Source: CAUVKI01 sp963552605
GTDB lineage: Bacteria; Bacillota; Clostridia; Tissierellales; Peptoniphilaceae
DNA length: 14,568 nucleotides
Assembly: GCA_963552605.1 (NCBI GenBank)
Contig: CAUVKI010000045.1
Coordinates: 1 to 14,568, forward strand
Direction of reading: 5' to 3'
A model generated the notes under the pieces. That model had not been told where the DNA came from and searched no databases. It worked only from the letters and a program-made list of their open reading frames with translations. Position numbers and translations under genes: made by a program. Position 1 is the stretch's first letter. Each line of letters begins with the position of its first letter. Positions 7,276 to 13,787 of the stretch are shown here, piece after piece.

Positions 7276-8544
7276 TTATTTATAAAATTCCTTGAAAATC
7301 TTTATAATAGCCTCGTGATCTTTCACTCCTGCCGTTTCTCTTGCGGAGTGCATTCCGAGCATGGCATTTCCCACATCAACTGTGGGAATACCCGTCATAC
7401 TTTCGGTCATAGGACCTATGGTGGAGCCGCCTCTTCTGTCCGAGTGATTATAAAAGCTCTGTATCTTCACCGAAGCTTTTTTTGCAAGCAGGGAAAATTT
7501 TGCCGCAGTTTCCGCTACGGTGCTGTATGATTTTCCCGCTGAAAATTTTATCACCGGTCCTTCATTGAGTTTCGGTCTGTTTGTCGGATCGCACACATCG
7601 GGGTGAGCGGGGTGCACGGCATGCGCTCCGTCTGCTGAAATAACAAAACTCCTCTTTAGAGCTAAAAGAAAATCCGCCCTTTCAAATCCGAGAGCAAGCG
7701 AAATTCTCTCAAGCGCATCACGGATAAGAAACGAATCCGCTCCGCTTAATGTTTGACTTCCAACTTCTTCATTGTTGGTTATTGCAACGATATTCGTTTT
7801 TTCTCCCGCTTCCGATTCAATCAATGAAACCAAACTTGCGTGAGCCATTGCGAGATTATCTATTCTTCCCACGGAGAAAAATTCTTCATTCTCTCCGAAT
7901 ATCGTTCCCTTTTCTCTTGTGTAAAGAAAGGCATCTGTGCCTAAAATATCTTCCTCATTCAGATTCAGTTCCTTCGATATAAGCTTATAAAAGGCCGGCT
8001 CTTTCTCTCCCGCCGTTCCGTAAATCGGAAGCATTATCTTCTGAGGTTTGATTGTTCCCTCTTTATTTACCTCTCTGTCCATATGTATGGCGAGGCTCGG
8101 AATAATCATCAAATCTCTATCAATATTAAAATTTTTACGGATAACCTCATTCTTGCCCTTCAAAATCACCCTGCCCGCTATGGAGAGCGGTCGATCAAGC
8201 CATGTTCTGAAAATTGCGCCGCCATAAGGCTCAACATTTAGTAAACTCAATCCCTCTTTATTCACGGAAGCATTATCCTTAACTCTAAAGCAGGGAGAGT
8301 CATTATGACTCCCGATTATATTAAAACCCGGTTTATGCCCTGTCCTGAATGCAATCAAAGCCGTTCCGTCAACTTTCGTATAGTAGCTCTTCCCCTCGCA
8401 TAAATCCCAATGCTCCTCCGGAAGAATTTCTGTAAAGTCCGCCTTGTCCAAAAGTTCGGCTTCCCTTTCCGTCGCCTGATACGCAGTCTGTGAATTATCA
8501 ATGAAACTTAATAAATCCAAAATCCTCTTTGTGGCTTTTTTCAT
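7276..8544 (-). CDS. apeB: M18-family zinc aminopeptidase (aspartyl aminopeptidase-like)
   Basis: The 422-aa cytoplasmic metallo-aminopeptidase removes N-terminal, typically acidic, residues from peptides in family members. Visible M18 features are IIGSHNDSP with zinc ligand His80, VEPYGGAIFRTWLDRPL (104-120), bridging Asp229 in GRIDNL, the catalytic/ligand pair Glu259-Glu260 in NNEEVGSQ, Asp305 in SADGAHAVHPAHP, and His399 in AMLGMHSARE. The length is normal for the family. A longer frame could begin at TTG 8562, but AAAGGA (8559-8554) lies 9 nt before ATG 8544, so MKKATKRIL is the start. It is the last gene of the operon, 20 nt after the PP2C gene, and ends at the shared terminator. The symbol apeB is the common name for bacterial M18 enzymes and the exact substrate is not shown. 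Confidence 0.93.
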   Translation of the reverse strand: MKKATKRILDLLSFIDNSQTAYQATEREAELLDKADFTEILPEEHWDLCEGKSYYTKVDGTALIAFRTGHKPGFNIIGSHNDSPCFRVKDNASVNKEGLSLLNVEPYGGAIFRTWLDRPLSIAGRVILKGKNEVIRKNFNIDRDLMIIPSLAIHMDREVNKEGTIKPQKIMLPIYGTAGEKEPAFYKLISKELNLNEEDILGTDAFLYTREKGTIFGENEEFFSVGRIDNLAMAHASLVSLIESEAGEKTNIVAITNNEEVGSQTLSGADSFLIRDALERISLALGFERADFLLALKRSFVISADGAHAVHPAHPDVCDPTNRPKLNEGPVIKFSAGKSYSTVAETAAKFSLLAKKASVKIQSFYNHSDRRGGSTIGPMTESMTGIPTVDVGNAMLGMHSARETAGVKDHEAIIKIFKEFYK

Positions 8545-8553
8545 AGCTCTATT

Positions 8554-8559
8554 TCCTTT
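8554..8559 (-). promoter_or_regulatory. Shine-Dalgarno site fixing the M18 aminopeptidase start at 8544
   Basis: The minus strand reads AAAGGA 9 nt before ATG 8544. It lies inside the longer TTG-started frame, which argues against that earlier start. Confidence 0.75.
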
Positions 8560-8564
8560 CAATC

Positions 8565-9587
8565 CTATAATCTTTCAATCAGCACCGCCGCATAATCGTC
8601 CTCATGCTCTATCCATCTGGGGTCGTCGGAAACGGCTTTGAGCTTTTCCAAAATTCCCTCGGTCGTATTTTTCACAAGTGAAAACAATCTCTCCTCCCCG
8701 AATATTTCCCCGAAATCATCTCTGTTTTCCGTAATGCCGTCGGTATAGAGAAGTATCTTATTTCCTTTCTTAAAAGCGGTAAACTCCTCCGAATAATTTA
8801 CATCGGCAAATAGGCGAAAGATCGGATAACCCGTAATATCGAGAGTTTTCCATTTATTGTCGGAGTAGACAAGCGGAGGACAGTTGTGTCCGGCATTTGA
8901 ATAGTATAAAAGTTCTTCTTCCATATCATACACGGCATAAAAGCAGGTGATATATTTTTCTGCGGGAAGTCTCAATTCATAAAAACGCTCGTATAAAAGT
9001 TCCAGAGTACGGGAAGGACTTATCTCTCCCGTTCTTACCGAATTAAAAGCCTGTTTGACAAACATCGTCATCATCGCCGCAGCTATACCGTGTCCCGATA
9101 CATCGGCGACATACATTCCTATGCGTCTGTTATCCAACTGAAAAACATCGAAAATATCCCCCGAAAGAGATTCCGACGGCTCATAAAGATAGCTCATTGC
9201 GAGATTTCCATAAATTTTCTTTCTGGGTAGAATGCTTTTTTGTATACTTTTTGCAAACTCCAAGTCTTCCTCAAGATCTTCCCTCAGAGTGTCCGGAGCA
9301 ATACTTGAATAATATACTTCTCTGGTTATTATAACCACGAGTGATTTTGAGGGAATGGCTTTGACAAGCATTGTTGCCCGCCCTCGGGTGAGTTCTCCCG
9401 TTATCGCTCTTTTTTCATCGAAAGCAATTGAAGAAAGTTTCAGGATTGCGGAATAAAATCCCTCCATCATCATATAAGACGCCATTTTTCGATTTTTTTG
9501 AAGAAGAGCCCCGTCCGCAGATACGACCGCCACTCCTTCCTCGATAGACTCTGCCGCAATTTGCAAAATATCGGAAAGATCTTTCAT
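8565..9587 (-). CDS. PAS-PP2C serine/threonine phosphatase (RsbU/SpoIIE type)
   Basis: A 340-aa regulatory phosphatase. Residues about 8-92 resemble a PAS sensor fold (EEGVAVVSADGALLQKNRK), without residues that would show a cofactor. A helical linker (100-120, LEFAKSIQKSILP) matches the switch helix that controls PPM phosphatases such as RsbU and SpoIIE. The PP2C domain (about 128-340) keeps the metal-binding acids: Asp144 in SGDIFD, Asp162 in ADVSGHG, Asp283 in LLYTDGITE and Asp330/Asp331 in EDDYAAV; NAGHNCPP (231-238) is also typical. Relatives dephosphorylate STAS anti-sigma antagonists, but none is encoded here. AAAGGAG precedes the start, which is 2 nt after the methyltransferase stop, so the two are translationally linked. 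No transmembrane segment is seen, so a cytoplasmic signal is expected. Confidence 0.92.
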   Translation of the reverse strand: MKDLSDILQIAAESIEEGVAVVSADGALLQKNRKMASYMMMEGFYSAILKLSSIAFDEKRAITGELTRGRATMLVKAIPSKSLVVIITREVYYSSIAPDTLREDLEEDLEFAKSIQKSILPRKKIYGNLAMSYLYEPSESLSGDIFDVFQLDNRRIGMYVADVSGHGIAAAMMTMFVKQAFNSVRTGEISPSRTLELLYERFYELRLPAEKYITCFYAVYDMEEELLYYSNAGHNCPPLVYSDNKWKTLDITGYPIFRLFADVNYSEEFTAFKKGNKILLYTDGITENRDDFGEIFGEERLFSLVKNTTEGILEKLKAVSDDPRWIEHEDDYAAVLIERL

Positions 9588-9589
9588 AT

Positions 9590-10732
9590 CTACTCCTTTT
9601 TTGGCGGCTTCTCGCCATAGAACTGATAATAATATGTGAGAACATTTCCGTTATAGAATTTTCGTCTTCTGTCAGCCTGTCTCTTTACATTTTTTTCAAG
9701 CTCCAAATCGCTCGTAATCACATACCACGACCATTTGGGAAGCTTTGACATCTTCTCTCCCAAAGCCTTTTCAATTTCCACAACTTCATTCAGCTCATAA
9801 ATCCTCTTTCCGTAGGGAGGATTTGTAACCAAAACCCCATAGTCGTCAACCAGCTTCACATCTCTAAAATCTTTCTTTAAAATTCTTATATCATCTTCCA
9901 ATCCCAGAGCCTTAATATTATCCCTTGCTATTTTGACAAGTTTCGGATCCGAATCCGAACCGAAAATGCTCAGCTCCCTCATCGGATAACTTTTTTTTCT
10001 CGCCGCGGTCTTTTCGGAAAATAATATCTTCTTATCGAAAATATCCCATTCCTCAAAGTCAAAATGTCTGTCCAATCCGGGAGCGATGTTTTTTCCTATC
10101 ATCGCAGCTTCAATCAAAATAGTTCCTGAGCCGCAGAAAGGATCAAAAAACTCTTTCTCCGGTCTGTAATAGCTCAAAAGCACAAGCCCCGCTGCCAAAG
10201 TTTCCTTTATCGGAGCCTCCGCCTGATTTTTTCTGTATCCTCTCTTATGAAGACTCTCTCCTGTCGTATCAAGGGTAATCGTTGCAATATCCTCAAGCAA
10301 AGACACCTTTATCTTGTAGCGTGCCCCCGTCTTTGGGAAGCGATCGGTGTCGGGATATTCCGTTTTTAATCTCTCAACAATTGCCTTCTCCGTAACGGCT
10401 TGGCTGTCGGAAATCGAGAAGAGTTGACTCTTAACCGATGAGCCGTCCACCAAAAAATTTCCGTCATAGGGTATTAAATCCTCCCACGGAATTTTTTTCA
10501 CGCCCTGAAATAATTCCTCAAAGCTTAGAGCTTTGAAACTCGCAAGCTCTATCAAAATCCTGTCGGCAGTTCTAAGCCAAAGGTTTGCCTTGCAAATTGC
10601 GTCCCAACCGCCCGTAAAATAAATCTTGTTGTCGGAAATCCTTGCATCCGAAAAACCCAAAGCGATTAACTCCCTCTTGCATACCGCTTCAAGTCCGAAA
10701 GCCATCGCCGCAATTATAGAAAATTTTTTCAT
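9590..10732 (-). CDS. THUMP-domain class I SAM-dependent RNA methyltransferase (RlmL/YpsC-like)
   Basis: The 380-aa protein probably makes an N2-methylguanine in 23S rRNA, as the N-terminal half of E. coli RlmL does; the Bacillus homologue is called YpsC. It opens MKKFSIIAAMAFGLEAVCKREL, followed by a THUMP RNA-binding region (about 45-155) with LHKRGYRKNQAEAPIKETLA (161-180) linking to the catalytic fold. The methyltransferase has the SAM loop DPFCGSGT (197-204), IAPGLDRHFDFEEW (216-229) and the catalytic NPPYG (304-308), which marks amino-group methylation. A longer frame reaches 10777, but AAGGA (10744-10740) lies 7 nt before ATG 10732, and the extra codons overlap the promoter, so the shorter start is right. 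First gene of the operon with the phosphatase and aminopeptidase. Confidence 0.92.
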   Translation of the reverse strand: MKKFSIIAAMAFGLEAVCKRELIALGFSDARISDNKIYFTGGWDAICKANLWLRTADRILIELASFKALSFEELFQGVKKIPWEDLIPYDGNFLVDGSSVKSQLFSISDSQAVTEKAIVERLKTEYPDTDRFPKTGARYKIKVSLLEDIATITLDTTGESLHKRGYRKNQAEAPIKETLAAGLVLLSYYRPEKEFFDPFCGSGTILIEAAMIGKNIAPGLDRHFDFEEWDIFDKKILFSEKTAARKKSYPMRELSIFGSDSDPKLVKIARDNIKALGLEDDIRILKKDFRDVKLVDDYGVLVTNPPYGKRIYELNEVVEIEKALGEKMSKLPKWSWYVITSDLELEKNVKRQADRRRKFYNGNVLTYYYQFYGEKPPKKE

Positions 10733-10739
10733 GATTTTT

Positions 10740-10744
10740 TCCTT
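10740..10744 (-). promoter_or_regulatory. Shine-Dalgarno site fixing the methyltransferase start at 10732
   Basis: The minus strand reads AAGGA 7 nt before ATG 10732. The upstream in-frame ATG codons at 10777 and 10768 fall in or right next to the -10 box and would not lie in the mRNA or would have no leader. Confidence 0.8.
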
Positions 10745-10776
10745 TTGTTTTATCCAAAGTCTTGACATCTTAGACA

Positions 10777-10805
10777 ATTATAACGGTTATCAGCAAAAGT
10801 ATCAA
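10777..10805 (-). promoter_or_regulatory. Near-consensus SigA promoter of the methyltransferase-PP2C-M18 operon
   Basis: The minus strand has -35 TTGATA (10805-10800), a 17-bp spacer and -10 TATAAT (10782-10777), 11 of 12 consensus bases. Transcription would start near 10770, about 38 nt before the first codon. ATAAC-G-GTTAT (10780-10790) forms a small dyad over the -10 that could be an operator or chance. Confidence 0.88.
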
Positions 10806-10913
10806 CAAAAAACTCTGAACACATCACGAAAAATGCACTAAACTTTATGTTTCTCCGGCACATTTGAAACGGACGGAAGGCGCCTTTAAAAAATTATAAA
10901 AATAGGTCTAATA
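10806..10913. other. Gap between the acyltransferase gene and the methyltransferase promoter
   Basis: No ORF and no clear terminator for the FkbH-ACP-GNAT unit is visible, so its transcript may read into the next operon. The gap holds a perfect 10-bp palindrome, AAGGCGCCTT (10877-10886), and one copy of the 14-bp repeat (10831-10844) that recurs at 13643-13656. Confidence 0.5.
10831..10844 (+). repeat. Left copy of a 14-bp direct repeat flanking the FkbH cassette
   Basis: AAATGCACTAAACT matches AAATGCGCTAAACT at 13643-13656 in 13 of 14 positions and in the same orientation. ATCA occurs 8-10 bases before both copies. The repeats bracket the three-gene FkbH-ACP-GNAT cassette. Confidence 0.4.
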
Positions 10914-11486
10914 TTACTTTTTCGGTAAAATATCATTGAAATCAATTCTTTGATAGTTTCTATACTTACGCAAATTTTTCCAGCGTTCAACAGTCATTTC
11001 CTGAAAAGAAACATCATACCAAATCCCATTTTTTTCGATATATCTTTTCTTTTCTTCTTTCAGAACACAGCCACAAAGTTCATGTAGTTTAATTACTCCC
11101 TTGTTAAGGGAGAGAACATCTGCCACAACGCTGTTTTTTCCCAAAGAAATTAAAGCATAATCATATAAACTCATCTCCAATGACAATGCGGCATCAATGC
11201 TTCTAAGTTTTTTATTCCCGATGTAATAAGACCACATCACCACTCCGTCGGGATTTTCTAAACCATTTAAGCTTATGACCCCTGCCGATTTCCCGTCAAT
11301 TTCAATCAACCTATATTTAACGCTTGGATCTGAAGAAATTCTGCTAAGCCATTTCCTTTGACTCTCTATATCAAGTTTGGGATCCGTGAACATATATTTG
11401 GTGATTTCAGGATCGGTTCTCCATTCCATAATTTCCTGCAAATCGCCATCTTCGATTTCTCTTAGGGATATTGTCTTTTGTTTCAT
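10914..11486 (-). CDS. PseH-like GNAT acyltransferase coupled to an ACP
   Basis: The 190-aa protein has the layout of RimJ/PseH-type GNAT acyltransferases: ISLREIEDGDLQEIMEWRTDP at the start (shared by amino-sugar N-acetyltransferases such as PseH), GKSAGVISLNGLE (65-77), the beta4 strand MWSYYIG (84-90), and LSLNKGVIKLHELCGCVLKEE (126-146, Asn128 conserved). The CoA-binding loop is odd: where relatives have R-G-x-G-x-A, this has R-S-I-D-A-A (95-100). Its ATG overlaps the ACP stop (ATGA at 11486-11483), so it is made together with the ACP. The likely role is to move the ACP-bound acyl group made by the FkbH protein onto an amino group of a sugar or lipid, instead of using acetyl-CoA. This is inference; an ordinary acetyltransferase is possible. 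Confidence 0.85.
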   Translation of the reverse strand: MKQKTISLREIEDGDLQEIMEWRTDPEITKYMFTDPKLDIESQRKWLSRISSDPSVKYRLIEIDGKSAGVISLNGLENPDGVVMWSYYIGNKKLRSIDAALSLEMSLYDYALISLGKNSVVADVLSLNKGVIKLHELCGCVLKEEKKRYIEKNGIWYDVSFQEMTVERWKNLRKYRNYQRIDFNDILPKK

Positions 11487-11719
11487 TTCTTCAACACACC
11501 TTCCACTATGTCCCGCACGCTTGAAATATTTTGAAGTTCATCCATAGAAAAGGAAATTCCAAACTCTTCGCTCACTTCCGTTAAAATGCTTATATGTTGG
11601 ATTGAGTCCCATTTCTCCAAATCATCAGCTTTTAATTCTTCCGTCAAAATCATCGTTTCATCGTCAAAAAGCTCTCTAAAAATTTTTTGAAGTCTGTTTA
11701 ATACTTCCTCTCTATTCAT
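11483..11719 (-). CDS. Acyl carrier protein (PCP/ACP-like, FkbH partner)
   Basis: A 78-aa acyl carrier protein with four predicted helices. Ser39 in KWDSIQHISIL is the site for the 4'-phosphopantetheine arm; DSI replaces the more usual DSL. A longer frame could reach 11770, but GGAGG (11730-11726) is 6 nt before ATG 11719, and the extra 17 codons lie inside the FkbH gene, so MNREEVLNRLQ is the start. It overlaps the end of the FkbH gene by 8 nt and the GNAT start by 4 nt, making a tightly coupled trio. In such pairs the FkbH enzyme loads a C3 unit onto this serine-bound arm. It differs from the fatty-acid ACP both in context and in sequence around the serine. Confidence 0.92.
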   Translation of the reverse strand: MNREEVLNRLQKIFRELFDDETMILTEELKADDLEKWDSIQHISILTEVSEEFGISFSMDELQNISSVRDIVEGVLKK

Positions 11720-13478
11720 ATTCAACCTCCATAACCGTATTTTTGGGAGTATAAGTTTCTCCGATTTCATAGATCCACATGCTGCTTTCAGATAAACTGA
11801 ACCCTAGCTCCGAATAAATCGACTGGCAAAAAGCGTTTTTCTTGGTCTTTACAACTTCTCCCCGAATTTTTTTCAACTTCGATTTAAAACACCTGTCAAC
11901 CAAATAATCAAATACCGCCTTCTCCAAATCTCTTTTGAAAACCCGACAGCTCATCACCCAATTTATGATCTGAATTGCTTCACTTGTCTTTTTAGCAAAT
12001 AGACAAGACACAATTCCATTGTCCCCGAACTTATCCGACAAATCCGCAGTTAAAACGATATTTTCAGAACTATTGAGCATTTTTCTAAGCTCCTCTTCCG
12101 TTATCCGTATTCCTGTCATATTGAATTGGTTTGTCTTATTTACAAGTTGCACAAATCGCCCTAAATTTTTCTCATTCACCTGTCTGATGGTTGTCTTCAT
12201 CCTTAGCGATTTCAAATAGGATTCATAATCGGTGAAATCCGCTTTGGCAAACTTTCGTTTTTTATCGCTGATGTAATATGAATTTCGTTTCTTATCCTCA
12301 TCTGATAGTCCGGTAACTTCAAAGTATGAAGCATTTAGCAGCGTTTTAACATAATTCTCGGGTCTGTCAAACACGGGAATCTCCACATCCGGGTTTCCCG
12401 CCTTTACCAATTCTCTTTCCATAGGATTGTCGTCCAAAAATACCGCCGCATCCGGCATAATATTTAACGACTTTATAATAGAGGAGATGTTCAGATCTTT
12501 ATTCTCCCAGTTCGCAACAAAATAAATAAAATTATCTTCCTGCAAAACGGAGTTGGGGTGTTTTAATCCCGCTCGTGCTTTATCCTCATCATTTTTGGAG
12601 CAAACATTCAACATAACTCCCATATCGAATAAATTAAGAAGCACTTTCTGCAGATCGCGGTAGGGCATACCGGAAGGCTCCTCCCGACTCAAACGAATAT
12701 TTTCCGCCCCGTCATCTCCTATCACTCCTCCCCATAATGTGTTGTCCAAATCGCAAATCAACGCTTTTTTGTTCTTTCCGTACAAAGATTTTACAATGTT
12801 TGAAAGATTAAAAGCTACTGAGCACGACGCCTCCAAGCTGAACGGATACTTATATAAATACCAAAGCTTGTCATCAAACCAACGCTCAAAGCCAACACAA
12901 GCCGATTGCCAATGAATGTCATCAATAAAAAAATTAGAATGTGTGCGAGCATACTCCGAAAAAATTTCATTAAGCTTCCACACAAATCGTATCCAACCGT
13001 TTTTGTGAACCGCTTCGGTATTCCCAAATAGTCGATAGGGAAGTTCTTCAACGTTGTTTTGAATAATTGGACAGGAATATTTTTTCTCAAGCTCTTGCCA
13101 AACTTTTTCAAATCGGGAGATAGTTTGTTCAAGAAAACTTTCCACTTCACTTTCAGAAGTTTTAACCCTAGGGAAATCAATATTTTTCACTGAAGTGTGA
13201 ATGTAAATCAAATCGGGTTGGAATTTATCTAAACTTGGATTTTCAAACACAGCATCTTCAAAAAATCTCCCATAAGAACCTTCATAAAATTCCGGCTCAA
13301 TCCCCTGATTTAATAAAAAAAGTTCCAAAACATCCTTTAACTCTCCCACAGTCGATCCTGAAAGTATCGCTATCCTTTTCTTTAAAAAATCACATTTCTC
13401 GGATAGTAATTGCTTTTTGTATTTTATTTTATTTCTAATAACCTCTCTCCAATCATAGGGATATGACAAATCTATCAT
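11712..13478 (-). CDS. FkbH-like HAD-IIIC protein (C3 unit loading onto ACP)
   Basis: At 588 aa this matches three-part FkbH-like proteins. Residues about 34-230 form an SGNH-like region (IAILSGSTVGELKDVLE, with a later FIDDIHW strand). The HAD domain (about 238-385) has ICDLDNTLWGGVIGDDG with Asp243 and Asp245, CSKND (293-297), Lys327 in ENKDLN, and FLDDNPMERE with Asp349/Asp350. The C-terminal part (about 430-575) is GNAT-like (RFVQLVNKTNQFNMT, IQIINWVMSCRVFKR). FkbH relatives dephosphorylate 1,3-bisphosphoglycerate and attach the glyceryl group to an ACP. The next gene encodes that ACP. The ribosome site GAGGTG lies about 8 nt before ATG 13478. No polyketide, glycosyltransferase or nucleotide-sugar genes are adjacent, so the final product is not known. 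Confidence 0.9.
   Translation of the reverse strand: MIDLSYPYDWREVIRNKIKYKKQLLSEKCDFLKKRIAILSGSTVGELKDVLELFLLNQGIEPEFYEGSYGRFFEDAVFENPSLDKFQPDLIYIHTSVKNIDFPRVKTSESEVESFLEQTISRFEKVWQELEKKYSCPIIQNNVEELPYRLFGNTEAVHKNGWIRFVWKLNEIFSEYARTHSNFFIDDIHWQSACVGFERWFDDKLWYLYKYPFSLEASCSVAFNLSNIVKSLYGKNKKALICDLDNTLWGGVIGDDGAENIRLSREEPSGMPYRDLQKVLLNLFDMGVMLNVCSKNDEDKARAGLKHPNSVLQEDNFIYFVANWENKDLNISSIIKSLNIMPDAAVFLDDNPMERELVKAGNPDVEIPVFDRPENYVKTLLNASYFEVTGLSDEDKKRNSYYISDKKRKFAKADFTDYESYLKSLRMKTTIRQVNEKNLGRFVQLVNKTNQFNMTGIRITEEELRKMLNSSENIVLTADLSDKFGDNGIVSCLFAKKTSEAIQIINWVMSCRVFKRDLEKAVFDYLVDRCFKSKLKKIRGEVVKTKKNAFCQSIYSELGFSLSESSMWIYEIGETYTPKNTVMEVEYE
11726..11730 (-). promoter_or_regulatory. Shine-Dalgarno site fixing the ACP start at 11719
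   Basis: The minus strand reads GGAGG 6 nt before ATG 11719. It lies within the last codons of the FkbH gene, which suits translational coupling. Confidence 0.85.
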
Positions 13479-13527
13479 TGATTACACCTCTCTTAAAAAA
13501 AATGACTTTCTTAAAAACCTTCGATGT

Positions 13528-13556
13528 ATTATAGCATTGTTAGTGATATTTATAAA
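13528..13556 (-). promoter_or_regulatory. Extended -10 promoter of the FkbH-ACP-GNAT cassette
   Basis: The minus strand reads TGCTATAAT (13536-13528), a perfect extended -10. A weak -35, TTTATA (13556-13551), lies 17 bp away. Immediately upstream is the A/T homopolymer 13577-13559, which could act as an UP-element-like tract. The leader would be about 45 nt. Confidence 0.75.
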
Positions 13557-13558
13557 TC

Positions 13559-13577
13559 AAAAAAAAAAAAAAAAAAA
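13559..13577. repeat. 19-base poly(A/T) tract between divergent promoters
   Basis: An uninterrupted run of 19 As on the plus strand, starting 3 bp from the putative -35 of the FkbH promoter. Runs this long are prone to slippage in replication. As it lies in promoter space, length change would alter spacing or upstream activation and not a reading frame. Confidence 0.9.
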
Positions 13578-13592
13578 CGAACTACTTTTAAA

Positions 13593-13601
13593 TGATATAA
13601 T
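13593..13601 (+). promoter_or_regulatory. Divergent extended -10 promoter facing a gene-free unit
   Basis: TGATATAAT fits TGnTATAAT exactly; no -35 is seen beyond the end of the A-run. Transcription would start near 13607, in the palindrome AATGCCGGCATT (13605-13616), and run to the terminator at 13756-13782 without a clear ORF. Confidence 0.55.
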
Positions 13602-13642
13602 ATTAATGCCGGCATTCTATAAATTTACCGAATATCAAATAT

Positions 13643-13656
13643 AAATGCGCTAAACT
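13643..13656 (+). repeat. Right copy of a 14-bp direct repeat flanking the FkbH cassette
   Basis: AAATGCGCTAAACT matches the copy at 10831-10844 with one substitution and the same orientation, 2812 bp away. It lies within the possible small RNA. Confidence 0.4.
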
Positions 13657-13747
13657 ATCTGGGGAAGGAAGAATAATTTAAATATTTGAGGAGGGGAAAT
13701 TAAAATAGGTACAAAAAAGGCAGAGACTTGTTAAGGGAGATTGGTAT

Positions 13748-13782
13748 AAAAAAAGCGGAGAGTTAAATCCTCTCCGTTTTTT
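13748..13782. terminator. Bidirectional terminator after the Nudix gene
   Basis: CGGAGAG (13756-13762) pairs perfectly with CTCTCCG (13770-13776) around a 7-nt loop. Six Ts (13777-13782) follow on the plus strand, and the A-run 13748-13754 gives seven Us on the minus strand. It ends the Nudix transcript, whose stop codon is 6 nt away, and any rightward transcript from 13607. Confidence 0.9.
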
Positions 13783-13787
13783 ATTTC

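Larger units (their letters stand above)
13607..13782 (+). ncRNA. Possible small RNA or remnant gene (promoter and terminator but no ORF)
   Basis: An extended -10 promoter on the left and an intrinsic terminator on the right define a transcript of about 175 nt. The only ATG frames are 12 codons (ATG 13606) and 2 codons (ATG 13644). The purine-rich GAGGAGGGG (13688-13696) is followed by ATT and ATA, not by a standard start; reading from ATT gives 11 codons to TAA. It may be a regulatory RNA, a leaderless remnant of a lost gene, or untranscribed. I recognise no RNA family. Confidence 0.3.
13479..13787. other. 309-bp gene-free region with divergent promoters and a poly(A) tract
   Basis: No ORF with a normal start is present. 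It contains, left to right, the FkbH ribosome site, a minus-strand extended -10, a 19-base A-run, a plus-strand extended -10, a 12-bp palindrome AATGCCGGCATT (13605-13616), the right copy of a 14-bp repeat, an orphan Shine-Dalgarno-like GAGGAGGGG (13688-13696) with no start codon at the right distance, and a bidirectional terminator. Confidence 0.6.

Noticed and set aside
10762..10790. A perfect -35 TTGACA on the plus strand at 10762-10767
   Set aside because: No -10 lies at 16-18 bp (GGTTAT at best), and no gene lies downstream on that strand. The DNA is the leader of the minus-strand operon.
10780..10790. ATAAC-G-GTTAT dyad over the methyltransferase -10 as an operator
   Set aside because: Half the dyad is just the TATAAT box, so chance symmetry is likely; noted in the promoter entry only.
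12815..13180. A 121-codon minus-strand frame with hydrophobic stretches inside the FkbH gene
   Set aside because: It is an alternative frame of a gene whose own frame has clear HAD and SGNH-like motifs, and it has no ribosome site.
10914..13478. Horizontal transfer of the FkbH cassette on base composition
   Set aside because: Sample stretches by eye have GC content much like neighbouring genes, so composition gives no support.
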